In this document: one piece after another, positions 26,301 to 33,193 of the stretch
Layout: the number at the start of each line of letters is the position of its first letter
How positions within the stretch are numbered: position 1 is the first letter of the stretch
From: Plectrocnemia conspersa
Lineage: Eukaryota; Arthropoda; Insecta; Trichoptera; Polycentropodidae
Assembly (NCBI GenBank): GCA_009617715.1
Contig: VTFK01000351.1
Span: forward strand, 124,001-188,000
DNA: 64,000 nucleotides
Direction of reading: 5' to 3'
Made by a program: the position numbers and the translations under genes
The notes under the pieces: generated by a model
The model's input: only the letters and a program-made list of their open reading frames with translations
What the model was told of the DNA's origin: nothing
The model's database searches: none

Positions 26301-29300
26301 TGGCTGTGAGATTCTACACGACTGTATGGCTAGCTATAATCAGCACTTTGGTCGCAATGTTCGAGGGAAGCGTTTTGGTTAAAAAATTCACCAGGTAATA
26401 ATAATTAATTATATGTTTGTATGTGTATTCTATTAAGAAATTCATATTTTTGGATGGCGACGGGATGGATATGTATATAGAGCAATTCTAAATGCAAAAA
26501 CATGACTTATATCGGTCAACAACTTTGAAATGTATTGAGCAGGGGTAGGACCATTATTTTTGGATTTGTAAAATAATAAAGCCATATTAAAACACAATTA
26601 GATTTAAATATCCCTAAAAATGTTATTTATTTTGTTAAATCTAGCTTATCAATAATGGACTTTAAAAAATGGATTTTTTAATATTGATATAAATATTCTT
26701 CAACAAATACACAAATTGGTTTTACTGTTTACTATTTTATTATTAATTTATTATAACAAATATATGTACATGTATATACACACATATATAATGATAAAAG
26801 TTTTCATTAATTTTGTTGTTAGTGGACCAACAACACAGATTTCATCCGTGTCGTTGGTACTGTGCCTTTCGAAAGCGGTGACAAAGCCCCTCGATTTTAA
26901 AATCCAGCTCGATGTAGTCTTCACCATCTTAAACAAATTTGTCAAGAGCTTCTTCCCCAGAAGTTAAAAAACTTTGGTTTCTTGAACGTTCATATTATTT
27001 TTTTCGACTTATCTAAATCGCCATCTTCAGTATGTGTGCTATAGTAATCGTCGCTCCGATGATTATTTCACTCATTCTAGACTACAATCTGAACCTATAT
27101 ATATCCCTAAAGTCTGCGATAAAGCATCGAAGATGCTTGGCTTCGTTATATGGAACGAATTTCACTTTTAACTATTTATTGCCGATTCTCATTCTATTAG
27201 ATAGGTTAGTTTATAGTTTCCTCAAATATGGCACCATTTTCTGGAATCCTAGTGAGAGTACTTCTTGTTGTTTGATACAAATCATTGCATTCCCGGCATA
27301 GCATCTATTCAATGAAGTACTTTTTGTAGTTGCTAAGGGGTTGTGTCGACAATCCGTCAATGTGAGTCGAGTTATGATCATGTCTCTTATATTTGACCGT
27401 CGCGGCCATGATGTTAGCGCTTGAGAACGCCCCTCTTACATGAGCTTTACAACTTGCCAAACACAATGAAGTTTTTAGCAACAGCTATGAAGTGCTGGAA
27501 CAATTTATGTGAGCAGTTTTCATCTATTTTATAACTCAACATTTCGTGTGAATTTTTAATAATAATAATATGTTAAAGAGTGTGTGTATGTGTATGTATG
27601 TATTTGAGAAATGCTGAGTTTATGTAGTGCATGGTATATGTATGTACATATGTACAATATCCAATGATAAATATAACTTTTTTTGGATAATGACCATCAC
27701 AACATATTGGGGAAACCTGTCAAATCATGATGGTCAGATTTGTAATATTAAAAATAAAATAAGATAATTAAAAAATCTGCCAGGCGGCAGAATTCACAAC
27801 TCTGGTATATTTTTAAATTTTGCTATTTAATTTTCAAGTTTTAATGTAGCCCTATAGAAAGGTCTACAGGGTGTAACTGAAACAAAAATGATTTTTTTAT
27901 GTTAAGAGTCACAAATAAATAATGTGACTTATCATATGTGAATCAAAAGATATTACCAAAAATTACCTTTTTTTACTTTCAGGTTTACCGAAGATATATT
28001 CTCTTCGTTGATTTCGCTTATCTTCATCATGGAGCCTATAACAAAATTGATATTCGTATTTAGCAAGCATCCGCTAATGAGAGATTACTGCAATGCACCG
28101 CCGACCCCCGTAATCGAAAACGATTCTGAATTCGCTCTTATGTACAATGACTACAACGGTACGGCCTTAGGAGACGAGAACAACACCAGCATCGTAAACC
28201 AGACTTATTTGAGCAATTTGGCTAACTCCGTCGTGGTTCCTGCGGCCATTGGGAAATCGCACTCAATCGAAGTAGAGAGTCAACCAAACACTGCTTTGTT
28301 TTCGACCCTGCTCACCTTGGGAACGTTTGCAATTGCATACTATCTGAGAATCTTCAGAAACAGCAAATTTTTAGGACGTAGTGTAAGTAGAACATAGTTA
28401 TGAACTGTTAAATTACTTTAATGTTTATTTTAAATAATTTATGCGTCTGGAATATAGTCAGCCCTTACCTATCAGCTCATTAGCGACTCTTACATGAGTA
28501 CAATGTAAAAACAATGTCTGTCCACTCCGCAGACTTCCAAAGAGTCTGCTAGAACTCAGATTCATAGGATAGTCATAGGCAATCAGTTATTATTTAATCT
28601 AGTTATATGTCCTGCTCATCTGTATTTTTCAGCTTTGGTAAATATCGATAGGGGAACATCTCCAGATATATATTAGTATTGTTCTGTTTCTTACTCGTTT
28701 ACATCTCAACATGGTCAAAGATCCTACTCAAACCATTAATATTCACTGGCATTGTCTTTGGAATTCAAGTTATCTTTTCTATTTATTAATTACATTACAT
28801 ATACATGATTTTCAATTTAAAGATACGTAGATCTAACTGTTAAAAGTTGTACATATACTGTATTTCCTCTAAAATATCTGGCTCTGAGTATTAGCTAGAG
28901 CTCAAATATAAACAGTGTTCGAACATGGTGCATAAAAATATAGACTAGCCTGAGGAAAAATAGTATATATTATACAAATAAATTTGCGCATTGCTTCTGA
29001 ACAAGGAAATAAATCACTGATTTTTATTAATGTAAAGTTCAGTTTTAAATGACCATGTTTATTTTATTGTATTTAACACACATTTTCTTTTTTAGATCCG
29101 CCGTGCTTTAGGTGATTTTGGTGTACCAATCGCAATCATTATCATGGTGATGCTAGATTACTTTGTGCCGCAAACATACACGGAAAAGCTGAGCGTTCCA
29201 AAAGGTCTGAAGCCGAGTGACGAGAACAGAGGCTGGATAATATCTTTGACCGGCTCTGATAAATTTGATCTTCCAATTTGGGTGCCATTTGCAGCTTGCA

Positions 29301-32300
29301 TTCCTGCTCTGATGATATACATTATCATATTCATGGAGACGCACATTGCTGAGTAAGAAAATTTCTTCGAAAAACAATCACGCTAGACATTATATATGTA
29401 AGCGTTTTCAGCGTTGCAAAAATAAAGCGAATGTATAATTAAATTTATGTTGAACATAATCTCCTACGAATTATTTTTTAATTTTGTCTTTTGTGATATA
29501 TATTTATACAAATTAAAAGATTCATTATTTTCACAACCACAAAAGTTTTTCAAAGGGAAAATACTGTAAATTATGAAAGTAGATTAAGATATGCCTTTTA
29601 TAAAAAATGCAGTTTTTGCGCAGTTGTATATACAAAATTTTATAACAACGTCATACATGTATATATATATACATATATCATCGTAAAATGTATTGAAAGG
29701 TGTTTAGTACATGGTAGCTGATATAAAAAACTTGATTTTTAAAGAATTTTAATAGAGTGCCACATTTAATAAAACACACACCAATTTATTGAATAAATTT
29801 AAATTAGACTTATTTATTTATTATTGCCAATTCGTTTTATCTGCAAAAAACAATAACATAAATTAAAAAATCTTTAGTTCGATTTTTTTTATTAATTCAA
29901 TAATAAAATGAGTTTACTATTCATTATTTTATAGCCGAGATTTATGCTATGGTATTATATATTATTATATAATTATGATTGTAATCAGGCCTGAATGTAA
30001 TATAAAAAAAATTATTCAACCTGTAATTTTACATTAGAATTGAGTTAACTTGCCTTTGCGGCCAAAATAACAACACTTTTATAAACGAAAATAATATTAA
30101 TAAAGTAAAATAATGTTAAAAAATAATTGTCTGCATTACAACATGAATACAAATTAGAGCAATCTTTGATCCAAGTTTAGTATTTCATCCTTTAGTTTTC
30201 GTGGCTCATACTATGTACATACTCATAAACAGCACACATATTATATATCATGCAGCGGACAGAAAAACATGTTATCATATGTTATTATGCGAATTTTAAA
30301 ACTTTTTTGTAATATTGTTTACTTCAATAACTTATATACATTCATAATTAATTATTTTATTAGGTTAATCGTTGATAAACCGGAGAGAAACTTAAAAAAA
30401 GGTTCTGGCTTTCACATGGACATCGTCGTGATCAGTTACTTGAACATATTCTGCGGAATTATTGGAGCTCCGTATATGTGCGTCGCTACCGTAAGATCAG
30501 TTTCTCATGTGTCTGCACTGACAGTCATGTCCACAAACCACGCTCCGGGTGATAAGCCACATATTACAGAAGTAAAAGGTTAGTTTTATTTAATCGATTA
30601 TTTATTTGTTTATATATAACCACCACAATATATGAATAATTGGGGATAGATCATCCCTTCTTTCTGAAATCATCACATTCGAAAACATTTCACAAACAAC
30701 GAGTGATATTGTATTCGATGAGTTATATTATTTATAATATACATAAGATAATGTGACCAGGCGTCCTCCTTTAAGATTTAGAGATGCTAAATAAAGGACA
30801 ACTTGAACATTTTTGTTCAAAAAAGACAAAGGACACATTTTAAAATCTGGTCACATTGCACGAGGTTAATAATTTCATTAATTTACTATTATGCTGTCTA
30901 AATTTTACTGATATTAATAAAATACTTTAATAAAAATATTGTTGAACATCTCCCACATTTGTATATTGTATCATATTTTTTACAGAATCTTATTTTTATA
31001 TAGTCTTATTTTCGCGTATAATATAAACAAATCTGACAGCTTAGAATAATAACGCATTTGGCCATAGTAGAAAAAAAGTCGACCTTAACATGTTCGTGAA
31101 AATTAAGTTTATGTTATACTTTAATTAATTACTTCGATATTTATCAAAGGAATTAAGAAAATCTAATTTGAGGGTATCGATCAGAAATATGGTTATGTAT
31201 AATTATTTGTAAATTATCATTAATAATTAAAATCTTAATAATAATATTAAAGTCGCAGAAGCCCTCATTCCCTATAAAAAAGAACAATTAGTGAATTAAT
31301 TAATGTTTATTATTACGTAAGTACATTAATATTATTGTACGCAAATAAATTAAGCTAAAAATATTTCCCAACTAAAAACTTAAGTCATTTGTTGTTTACG
31401 GAATCTCTTTATAAATCATTTAAGCCCCTTACAGAACATTTTTATTACAATAATTTTTGATTTTTATTTGATAAACATATTGTACTGTATTTATTTATTG
31501 TAACATAAAAATGCGTTATAACGGGGCAAACACAATCAGTACCTACAATAAAGTAAGTAGTGAGACACCGAATTAAAATCAGTGTATACATTAGCGGTAC
31601 ATATTTTATTAAATGTAAATAATAAGTACAGCTTACAATCAATACATGTGACTATGCATGACATGTCTCGATTTATATTTTTCTAATATTCATTCGTAAA
31701 AGTTAATCACTAATGATCGACTGGAATTATAATTGTATAATAATCTCTAATTCCGATATTACAGACATCATAAAAAAATAGGAAATACAAAGATTCATAT
31801 AGGTTTCGAATTCGTGTCTTTCAGGTATTAGTTACCAACTATACAACTAGTCGATATAATGTGATCAATCGCGTTACACTATTATTTGACATATTTGACC
31901 CAAATATAGTAGGTATATAATTTTAACGTATGGTTTAAAGTGTAGTTGTATTTTTAGTTTTTCATTTACAAAATAATGATTTATTTTAAATGTATCTTAT
32001 TTCAGAACAACGTTTGAGTTCGCTGCTGGTGTCAGTGTTAATTGGCGTTTCGGTTTTGATGTCTGCCTTGTTACGATTGGTGCCATTATCTGTGCTTTTT
32101 GGTATATTTTTGTATATGGGCATTTCGTCTGTAAACGGAATTCAACTATTTGAAAGAATTGTACTGTTCTTCATGCCTGTGAAACACCATCCACCAGCTG
32201 TTTATGTCAAAAAAGTATGTGTTTGTTAAAATGTTCATTCCTATAATTTTTTTTATTATTATACTTTTCTTTAAAGGTTCCCACAATGAAAATGCATCTA

Positions 32301-32587
32301 TTTACAATCATCCAAATAGGCTGTCTTGCACTATTGTGGGTGGTAAAATCATCTCAAGCTTCGTTAGCTTTTCCTTTCTTGTTGATAATGATGGTACCGC
32401 TAAGATGGCAGCTAAATTATATCTTCACATCTTTTGAACTTAGAGCTGTAAGTATATCTTATTAATTGATAAAAAGTAAATACTCTATATTTTATAAAAC
32501 ACGTCATTTTAGTTGGACGGTAAGCAAGCTGAACTCGACCTAGACGACGAGCCCGATTTTTATTTAGAAGCCCATCAACATGGTTAA
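5191..32587 (+). CDS. Ae2: SLC4-family anion exchanger (AE type), 14 recognised exons
   Basis: This gene encodes a plasma-membrane Cl-/HCO3- exchanger of the band 3/AE2 group, expected to set intracellular pH and chloride. The exons below join to about 1,209 residues, close to human AE2. Residues ~1-270 are a variable, charged N-terminus; ~270-620 match the band-3 cytoplasmic domain ([38 protein letters not shown]); ~631-1185 are the multi-pass transport domain. AE rather than Na-bicarbonate cotransporter identity rests on [26 protein letters not shown] and the Arg in ATVRSVSH, which I recall as Leu in Na-coupled members. The Glu in IFMETHI and the Lys in WVVKSSQAS correspond, by remembered alignment, to human AE1 Glu681 and Lys851. 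Every junction has GT-AG sites in matching phase except exon 1-exon 2, where a 13-A run breaks the frame by one base. The start codon and 5' exon(s) are missing. The Drosophila equivalent is probably Ae2 (CG8177). Confidence 0.9.
5519..6440. mobile_element. Possible decayed hAT-type element
   Basis: At 5519-5580 there are several copies of a palindromic ACCGGT-centred word (for example TAATACCGGTATTA), as seen in some hAT termini. On the minus strand near 6430-6290, a Cys-containing segment ([12 protein letters not shown]) could be a damaged BED-type zinc finger. No right end or target duplication was found, so this is tentative. Confidence 0.3.
5880..6090 (+). repeat. Interspersed repeat, copy A (partner at 60.7-60.9 kb)
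   Basis: The segment containing GATTTACAATTTTCTAAG and the following ~110 bases matches 60710-60905 in the same orientation with scattered differences, including a shared GAATAAA and a GGCCCCTGG/AGCCCTTGG motif. No coding motif is recognised. It is probably an old non-autonomous element. Confidence 0.6.
8087..8165. mobile_element. hAT-like MITE end
   Basis: CAGGGTTTCACAACC at 8087, followed by a GC-rich stretch with inverted words (GCGGGCAC, GTGCC), resembles hAT MITE ends. A matching right end was not found. It leads directly into the degenerate tandem repeat at 8160-8316. Confidence 0.4.
8160..8316. repeat. Degenerate ~15-16-bp minisatellite, about 10 units
   Basis: The block repeats a word close to GCGTCATATGAGCG with substitutions: GTCAAAAGAGCG, GTCAAATGAGCG, GTCATATGAGCG, GTCATAAGAGCG, GTCAAATGCGC, ATCACATGAGCG, GTCATAAAAGCG. 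It is CpG-rich, unlike its surroundings. It sits just inside a hAT-like end and may be part of that element. Confidence 0.75.
8362..9310. mobile_element. DNA element with ~140-bp terminal inverted arms
   Basis: The left arm 8362-8500 and right arm 9167-9310 are reverse complements over about 140 bases with limited divergence. Both contain GTGCCAGAGCGTAATGAC and CCCCATCCCCATACGTA. The ~670-base interior has no open frame that I recognise. The structure fits a non-autonomous foldback or MITE-like element; no clear target duplication is visible and the superfamily is unknown. A Tigger element follows about 50 bases downstream. Confidence 0.8.
9361..10901 (+). mobile_element. Tigger/pogo-type DNA transposon, internally deleted
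   Basis: The element starts CACCCATACCT at 9361 and ends with the reverse complement at 10901. It is flanked on both sides by TA (9359-9360 and 10902-10903), the target duplication of Tc1/mariner and pogo elements. Its 1,541 bases are shorter than a full Tigger. It lies in intron 1 of the anion exchanger in the same orientation. Confidence 0.9.
9526..10578 (+). pseudogene. Tigger/jerky-type DDE transposase, broken
   Basis: The reading begins inside the protein ([14 protein letters not shown]), so the N-terminal CENP-B-like DNA-binding part is gone. A second internal deletion joins [11 protein letters not shown] directly to [14 protein letters not shown], removing the region of the first catalytic Asp. 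The later catalytic segments are intact: [11 protein letters not shown] (second Asp) and [14 protein letters not shown] (third Asp). The C-terminal tail [12 protein letters not shown] is typical of Tigger1-like proteins. In-frame stops occur at 9742-9744, 10039-10041 and 10204-10206. It cannot make an active enzyme. Confidence 0.9.
11387..11420. repeat. 10-bp inverted repeat
   Basis: GGCTGTGATA at 11387-11396 and its exact reverse complement at 11411-11420 flank a 14-base loop. A second overlapping pair (CCACAGATT / AATCTGTGG) extends the fold to about 11443. It is probably a small foldback relic. Confidence 0.6.
11635..11710 (-). pseudogene. Short Tigger-like transposase fragment
   Basis: On the minus strand this ~75-base piece matches the SWSKVK region of the remnants at 12939-13380 and 51394-52000 (shared TTTACTTTTGACCAAGATTG on the + strand). 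It is too short to place more exactly. Confidence 0.55.
12191..12516 (+). CDS. Ae2: Anion exchanger exon 2 (N-terminal region; carries 13-A run)
   Basis: Acceptor TATTTCTAG ends at 12190; donor GTAAGT starts at 12517. The product runs [20 protein letters not shown], an acidic Ser/Thr/Pro stretch, then HVQFG, and ends in phase 2. The basic KPG..RRR block followed by an acidic stretch and VQF resembles the same part of AE2. The A-run at 12202-12214 is 13 long. Joined to exon 1 (phase 1) the frame stops soon after; with one A fewer it would read [10 protein letters not shown] and stay open. Either the run is one base too long in this sequence, or another upstream exon in phase 0 is used. Confidence 0.85.
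12517..13785. other. Intron 2
   Basis: Contains a Tigger-like transposase remnant on the minus strand (12939-13380). Otherwise AT-rich with no supported feature. Confidence 0.6.
12939..13380 (-). pseudogene. Tigger/jerky-type transposase remnant
   Basis: On the minus strand, 13380-13186 reads [20 protein letters not shown], equivalent to the LLIDNAPSHP block around the second catalytic Asp, here replaced by Asn. The adjoining frames give [14 protein letters not shown] and a Trp/Arg-rich piece, the region after the third Asp. Stops and frame changes show it is dead. It belongs with the copies at 11.6 kb and 51.4-52.0 kb, a different family from the element at 9361-10901. Confidence 0.7.
13786..13972 (+). 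CDS. Ae2: Anion exchanger exon 3
   Basis: The acceptor TTTTGTCTCTCAG ends at 13785 and the donor GTAACC follows 13972. The exon completes a split Ser codon from exon 2 and encodes [15 protein letters not shown], then [20 protein letters not shown] and [12 protein letters not shown]. The ADLxxxxSHRxxD block with Arg-rich ending resembles the AE2 segment before its cytoplasmic domain. Ends in phase 0. An internal GTAGGA at 13855 is a weaker alternative donor. Confidence 0.9.
14622..14735 (+). CDS. Ae2: Anion exchanger exon 4
   Basis: Thirty-eight codons in phase 0 to phase 0, flanked by acceptor CCATTATTTAG and donor GTTAGT. The product is His- and Lys-rich and ends [10 protein letters not shown], leading into the conserved LFVQLDEL of exon 5. 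Because it is symmetrical it could be skipped without breaking the frame. Confidence 0.85.
14806..15029 (+). CDS. Ae2: Anion exchanger exon 5 (start of band-3 cytoplasmic domain)
   Basis: The exon begins after TTTCAAAG and ends before GTAAGT. It encodes [50 protein letters not shown] and [12 protein letters not shown], the most conserved part of the SLC4 cytoplasmic domain. It ends in phase 2. The preceding intron is only 70 bases. Confidence 0.97.
15030..17642. other. Intron 5, left part
   Basis: AT-rich, with a short (AG)n run near 15165-15178. No exon, transposon motif or RNA gene recognised. Confidence 0.5.
17643..18541. mobile_element. piggyBac-like element, degenerate
   Basis: CCCTTTCGTG at 17643-17652 directly follows a TTAA, and its exact inverse CACGAAAGGG ends at 18541, followed by TTTTAA, a near-match to the expected TTAA. 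Both ends carry CCCACTG subterminal words. The element is 899 bases, too short for a full transposase gene, and retains only a C-terminal coding fragment on the minus strand. It lies in intron 5 of the anion exchanger. Confidence 0.85.
17908..18162 (-). pseudogene. piggyBac transposase C-terminal Cys-rich remnant
   Basis: The minus-strand frame carries [20 protein letters not shown] and ends [10 protein letters not shown], the layout of the zinc-binding tail of piggyBac transposases (C-x2-C, then a Cys/His block ending in CFxxYH). Several expected Cys residues are replaced, so the finger is damaged. The catalytic domain is absent. A second minus-strand frame at 18319-18534 is terminal sequence rather than transposase. 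Confidence 0.75.
18542..19371. other. Intron 5, right part
   Basis: AT-rich; no supported feature. Confidence 0.5.
19372..19525 (+). CDS. Ae2: Anion exchanger exon 6 (cytoplasmic domain)
   Basis: The acceptor TTTCCTCAG completes an Arg codon split from exon 5. The exon reads [34 protein letters not shown] and ends YTSLQ in phase 0 before GTAAGT. The (V)xEQM...LLLKHxH-type segment is typical of AE proteins. Confidence 0.95.
20643..21300 (-). pseudogene. pogo/Tigger-type transposase C-terminal remnant
   Basis: On the minus strand, 21213-21130 reads [18 protein letters not shown], the acidic helix after the Tigger catalytic domain, and 20960-20880 reads [19 protein letters not shown], the basic tail. 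Stops and shifts separate them. The ACAGTAGAATTTCGATTTAC at 20643 has the form of a pogo-type terminal repeat; the other end was not located. The catalytic core is missing. Confidence 0.75.
21509..21902 (+). other. GC-enriched block with two overlapping open frames, unrecognised
   Basis: Two overlapping + frames (21509-21811 and 21588-21902) stay open through a locally GC-rich stretch at 21640-21790. Neither resembles an SLC4 exon or a transposon domain that I know. It may be a transposon fragment; the overlap of two open frames argues against simple coding. Confidence 0.25.
22655..22936. mobile_element. hAT-type MITE with 8-bp target duplication
   Basis: The element begins CAGGGTTTCCCAA and ends with the inverse of CATGGTTTCCCAA. 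It is flanked by identical 8-base copies of CGTTAGGG (22647-22654 and 22937-22944), as hAT transposition leaves. The 282-base interior has repeated CGCGGAACAC words and no open frame. It depends on a transposase elsewhere. The intact duplication suggests a fairly recent insertion. Confidence 0.93.
24208..24910 (+). CDS. Ae2: Anion exchanger exon 7 (bulk of cytoplasmic domain)
   Basis: The largest exon, 703 bases, after acceptor CTAAATTTCAG and before GTAAGA. It encodes [72 protein letters not shown], a Lys/Glu-rich linker near residues 580-615, and [12 protein letters not shown] at the membrane entry. It ends in phase 1. The single exon covers most of the dimeric cytoplasmic core. Confidence 0.98.
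25100..25189. mobile_element. Possible piggyBac-like terminal fragment
   Basis: Two related GC-rich words (GCACCCAC...ACGGCAA) occur at 25111-25139 and 25157-25182. The segment ends ATGGG followed by TTAA (25190-25193), the form of a piggyBac end. No partner end or transposase is visible nearby. Confidence 0.4.
25321..25560 (+). repeat. Intronic repeat, copy 1
   Basis: The block with TTTGCCAAACACAA, GAGCTGAA and later TTGGGGAAACCTGTCAAG reappears in the same order at 27397-27757. Its end holds a small hairpin (ATCATGG ... CCATGAT). The copies are clearly diverged. Probably an old SINE- or MITE-like family. Confidence 0.65.
25983..26394 (+). CDS. Ae2: Anion exchanger exon 8 (first membrane helices)
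   Basis: The exon completes the Gly codon of FFGG and reads [50 protein letters not shown] and [11 protein letters not shown], then [16 protein letters not shown], ending in phase 2 before GTAATA. This spans roughly the first four transmembrane segments. IYFAALSPAITFGG-type wording and EGSxLV are AE-like rather than Na-cotransporter-like. Confidence 0.98.
26810..27303 (+). pseudogene. Non-LTR retrotransposon reverse-transcriptase remnant
   Basis: Across changing + frames one can follow QLDVVFT (the conserved Asp block of finger/palm domain A), [10 protein letters not shown], then [11 protein letters not shown] and [21 protein letters not shown], the order seen in jockey/CR1-type enzymes downstream of domain A. 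The YADD region is too damaged to see. Many frameshifts; it is dead. It lies in intron 8 in sense orientation. Confidence 0.6.
27397..27757 (+). repeat. Intronic repeat, copy 2
   Basis: Shares GCCAAACACAA, GTGCTGGAACAA and TTGGGGAAACCTGTCAAA with 25321-25560, in order. Here the closing hairpin is GACCATCA ... TGATGGTC. It carries about 100 extra bases between the shared blocks. Confidence 0.65.
27983..28382 (+). CDS. Ae2: Anion exchanger exon 9 (TM5-TM6 and extracellular loop)
   Basis: The exon completes an Arg codon and reads [25 protein letters not shown], a loop of about 80 residues, then [19 protein letters not shown] and [10 protein letters not shown], ending in phase 0. The loop has three N-glycosylation sequons (NGT, NTS, NQT) and one Cys (DYCN). 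In Na-bicarbonate cotransporters I recall four conserved Cys here, so the loop fits an AE protein. The Lys in ITKLIF may match the stilbene-reactive Lys of AE1; this is a memory-based alignment. Confidence 0.97.
28383..29095. other. Intron 9
   Basis: A moderately GC-rich stretch (28440-28760) has no motif I recognise. No exon-like frame. Confidence 0.45.
29096..29352 (+). CDS. Ae2: Anion exchanger exon 10 (TM7-TM8, catalytic Glu)
   Basis: It reads [58 protein letters not shown] and METHIAE, ending in phase 2. The GDFGVP and TYTxKLSVP words are diagnostic of AE proteins. The Glu in IFMETH lines up with human AE1 Glu681, the residue linked to proton/sulfate co-transport. Confidence 0.98.
29353..30363. 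other. Intron 10
   Basis: AT-rich with short (TA/CA)n words; no supported feature. Confidence 0.5.
30364..30578 (+). CDS. Ae2: Anion exchanger exon 11
   Basis: It completes the Glu codon and reads [39 protein letters not shown] and [15 protein letters not shown], then [13 protein letters not shown], ending in phase 1. The Arg of ATVRS matches human AE1 Arg730, central to anion binding; Na-coupled SLC4 proteins, as I recall, carry Leu there. KPERxxxKGSGFHxD is an AE signature. Confidence 0.98.
30579..32005. other. Intron 11
   Basis: Contains a short MITE-like foldback at 30750-30857. The rest is AT-rich without supported features. Confidence 0.5.
30750..30857. mobile_element. Short MITE-like foldback element
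   Basis: AATGTGACCAG at 30750-30760 and its exact inverse CTGGTCACATT at 30847-30857 bound a 108-base stretch with CGTCCTCCTTTAA near the left and AAAGGACA near the right. The composition resembles hAT-type MITEs. No clear target duplication. Confidence 0.6.
32006..32214 (+). CDS. Ae2: Anion exchanger exon 12
   Basis: Completing a Glu codon, it reads [55 protein letters not shown] and [11 protein letters not shown], ending in phase 0 before GTATGT. These late transmembrane segments are strongly conserved across SLC4. Confidence 0.98.
32277..32447 (+). CDS. Ae2: Anion exchanger exon 13 (last membrane helices)
   Basis: It is preceded by TTTCTTTAAAG after a 62-base intron. It reads [57 protein letters not shown], ending in phase 0. 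The Lys in WVVKSS corresponds to Lys851 of human AE1 by remembered alignment. Confidence 0.97.
32513..32587 (+). CDS. Ae2: Anion exchanger exon 14 (C-terminal tail and stop)
   Basis: It is preceded by CGTCATTTTAG and ends with TAA at 32585-32587. The 24-residue acidic tail [20 protein letters not shown] parallels the ELxxLDxxDA...DEEE tail of AE proteins, where acidic residues bind carbonic anhydrase in the literature. No PDZ-like end is obvious. Confidence 0.9.
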   Translation: MDGKQAELDLDDEPDFYLEAHQHG

Positions 32588-32995
32588 ACATTCAAAAAAA
32601 TATTTTATAAACATATGTTATTATTTAGAAACAGGAAAATTCCTAAATCAATAACTGGATTACATTACTTTACAAACACACACACACAAATATTTATACA
32701 TATATATAAATATATATATGTATCTGTATATATAAAATATCACACTATTATTTTTTGTATAGTTATTAAAAAAACATTAAATGTATTTATTTTTAATCTC
32801 ATTTAGTATAAGAATTATTTTACTTTTCCAAATTATATACTATTAAAATATATTCATATTTTTGGATTACTATATCAAGAACAAATTTATTTACAAAAAG
32901 CATAGCATATAATTTTAATATAAAGATTTTAAAAATATGTGAATAGTTGGAAAACTATTGTTATCATAATGATATTATGATTCGTTGAAATTAAA

Positions 32996-33001
32996 AATAA
33001 A
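32996..33001 (+). promoter_or_regulatory. Candidate polyadenylation signal
   Basis: AATAAA about 410 bases after the stop codon of the anion exchanger. Such hexamers are common in DNA this AT-rich, and others occur further on, so this is only a candidate. Confidence 0.2.
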
Positions 33002-33133
33002 CAATAATTATTATAATTTTGCGAATTATTATGCTTATCTAGAGTTTTAAATTTTTATTTAGATTAAAAATCATTATGGAGAAACAATATTTGTTTTTCT
33101 GAACTATTTTTATTATTTTATCTACACATATGT

Positions 33134-33193
33134 ACACCCACACCCACACCCACACACACACACACACACACAACACACACACACACACACACA
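33134..33193. repeat. (CA)n / (CACACC)n microsatellite
   Basis: About 60 bases of CACCCA units passing into CA dinucleotides with one interruption. Open frames across it are low-complexity shadows. Confidence 0.9.

Larger units (their letters stand above)
26395..27982. other. Intron 8
   Basis: Contains a decayed LINE reverse transcriptase (26810-27303) and repeat copy 2 (27397-27757). Confidence 0.6.

Noticed and set aside
5191..32587. Na-driven bicarbonate cotransporter (Ndae1-like) identity for the SLC4 gene
   Set aside because: The cytoplasmic domain alone fits both groups, but the membrane words [14 protein letters not shown] and the Arg in ATVRS, and the acidic C-terminal tail, fit AE exchangers.
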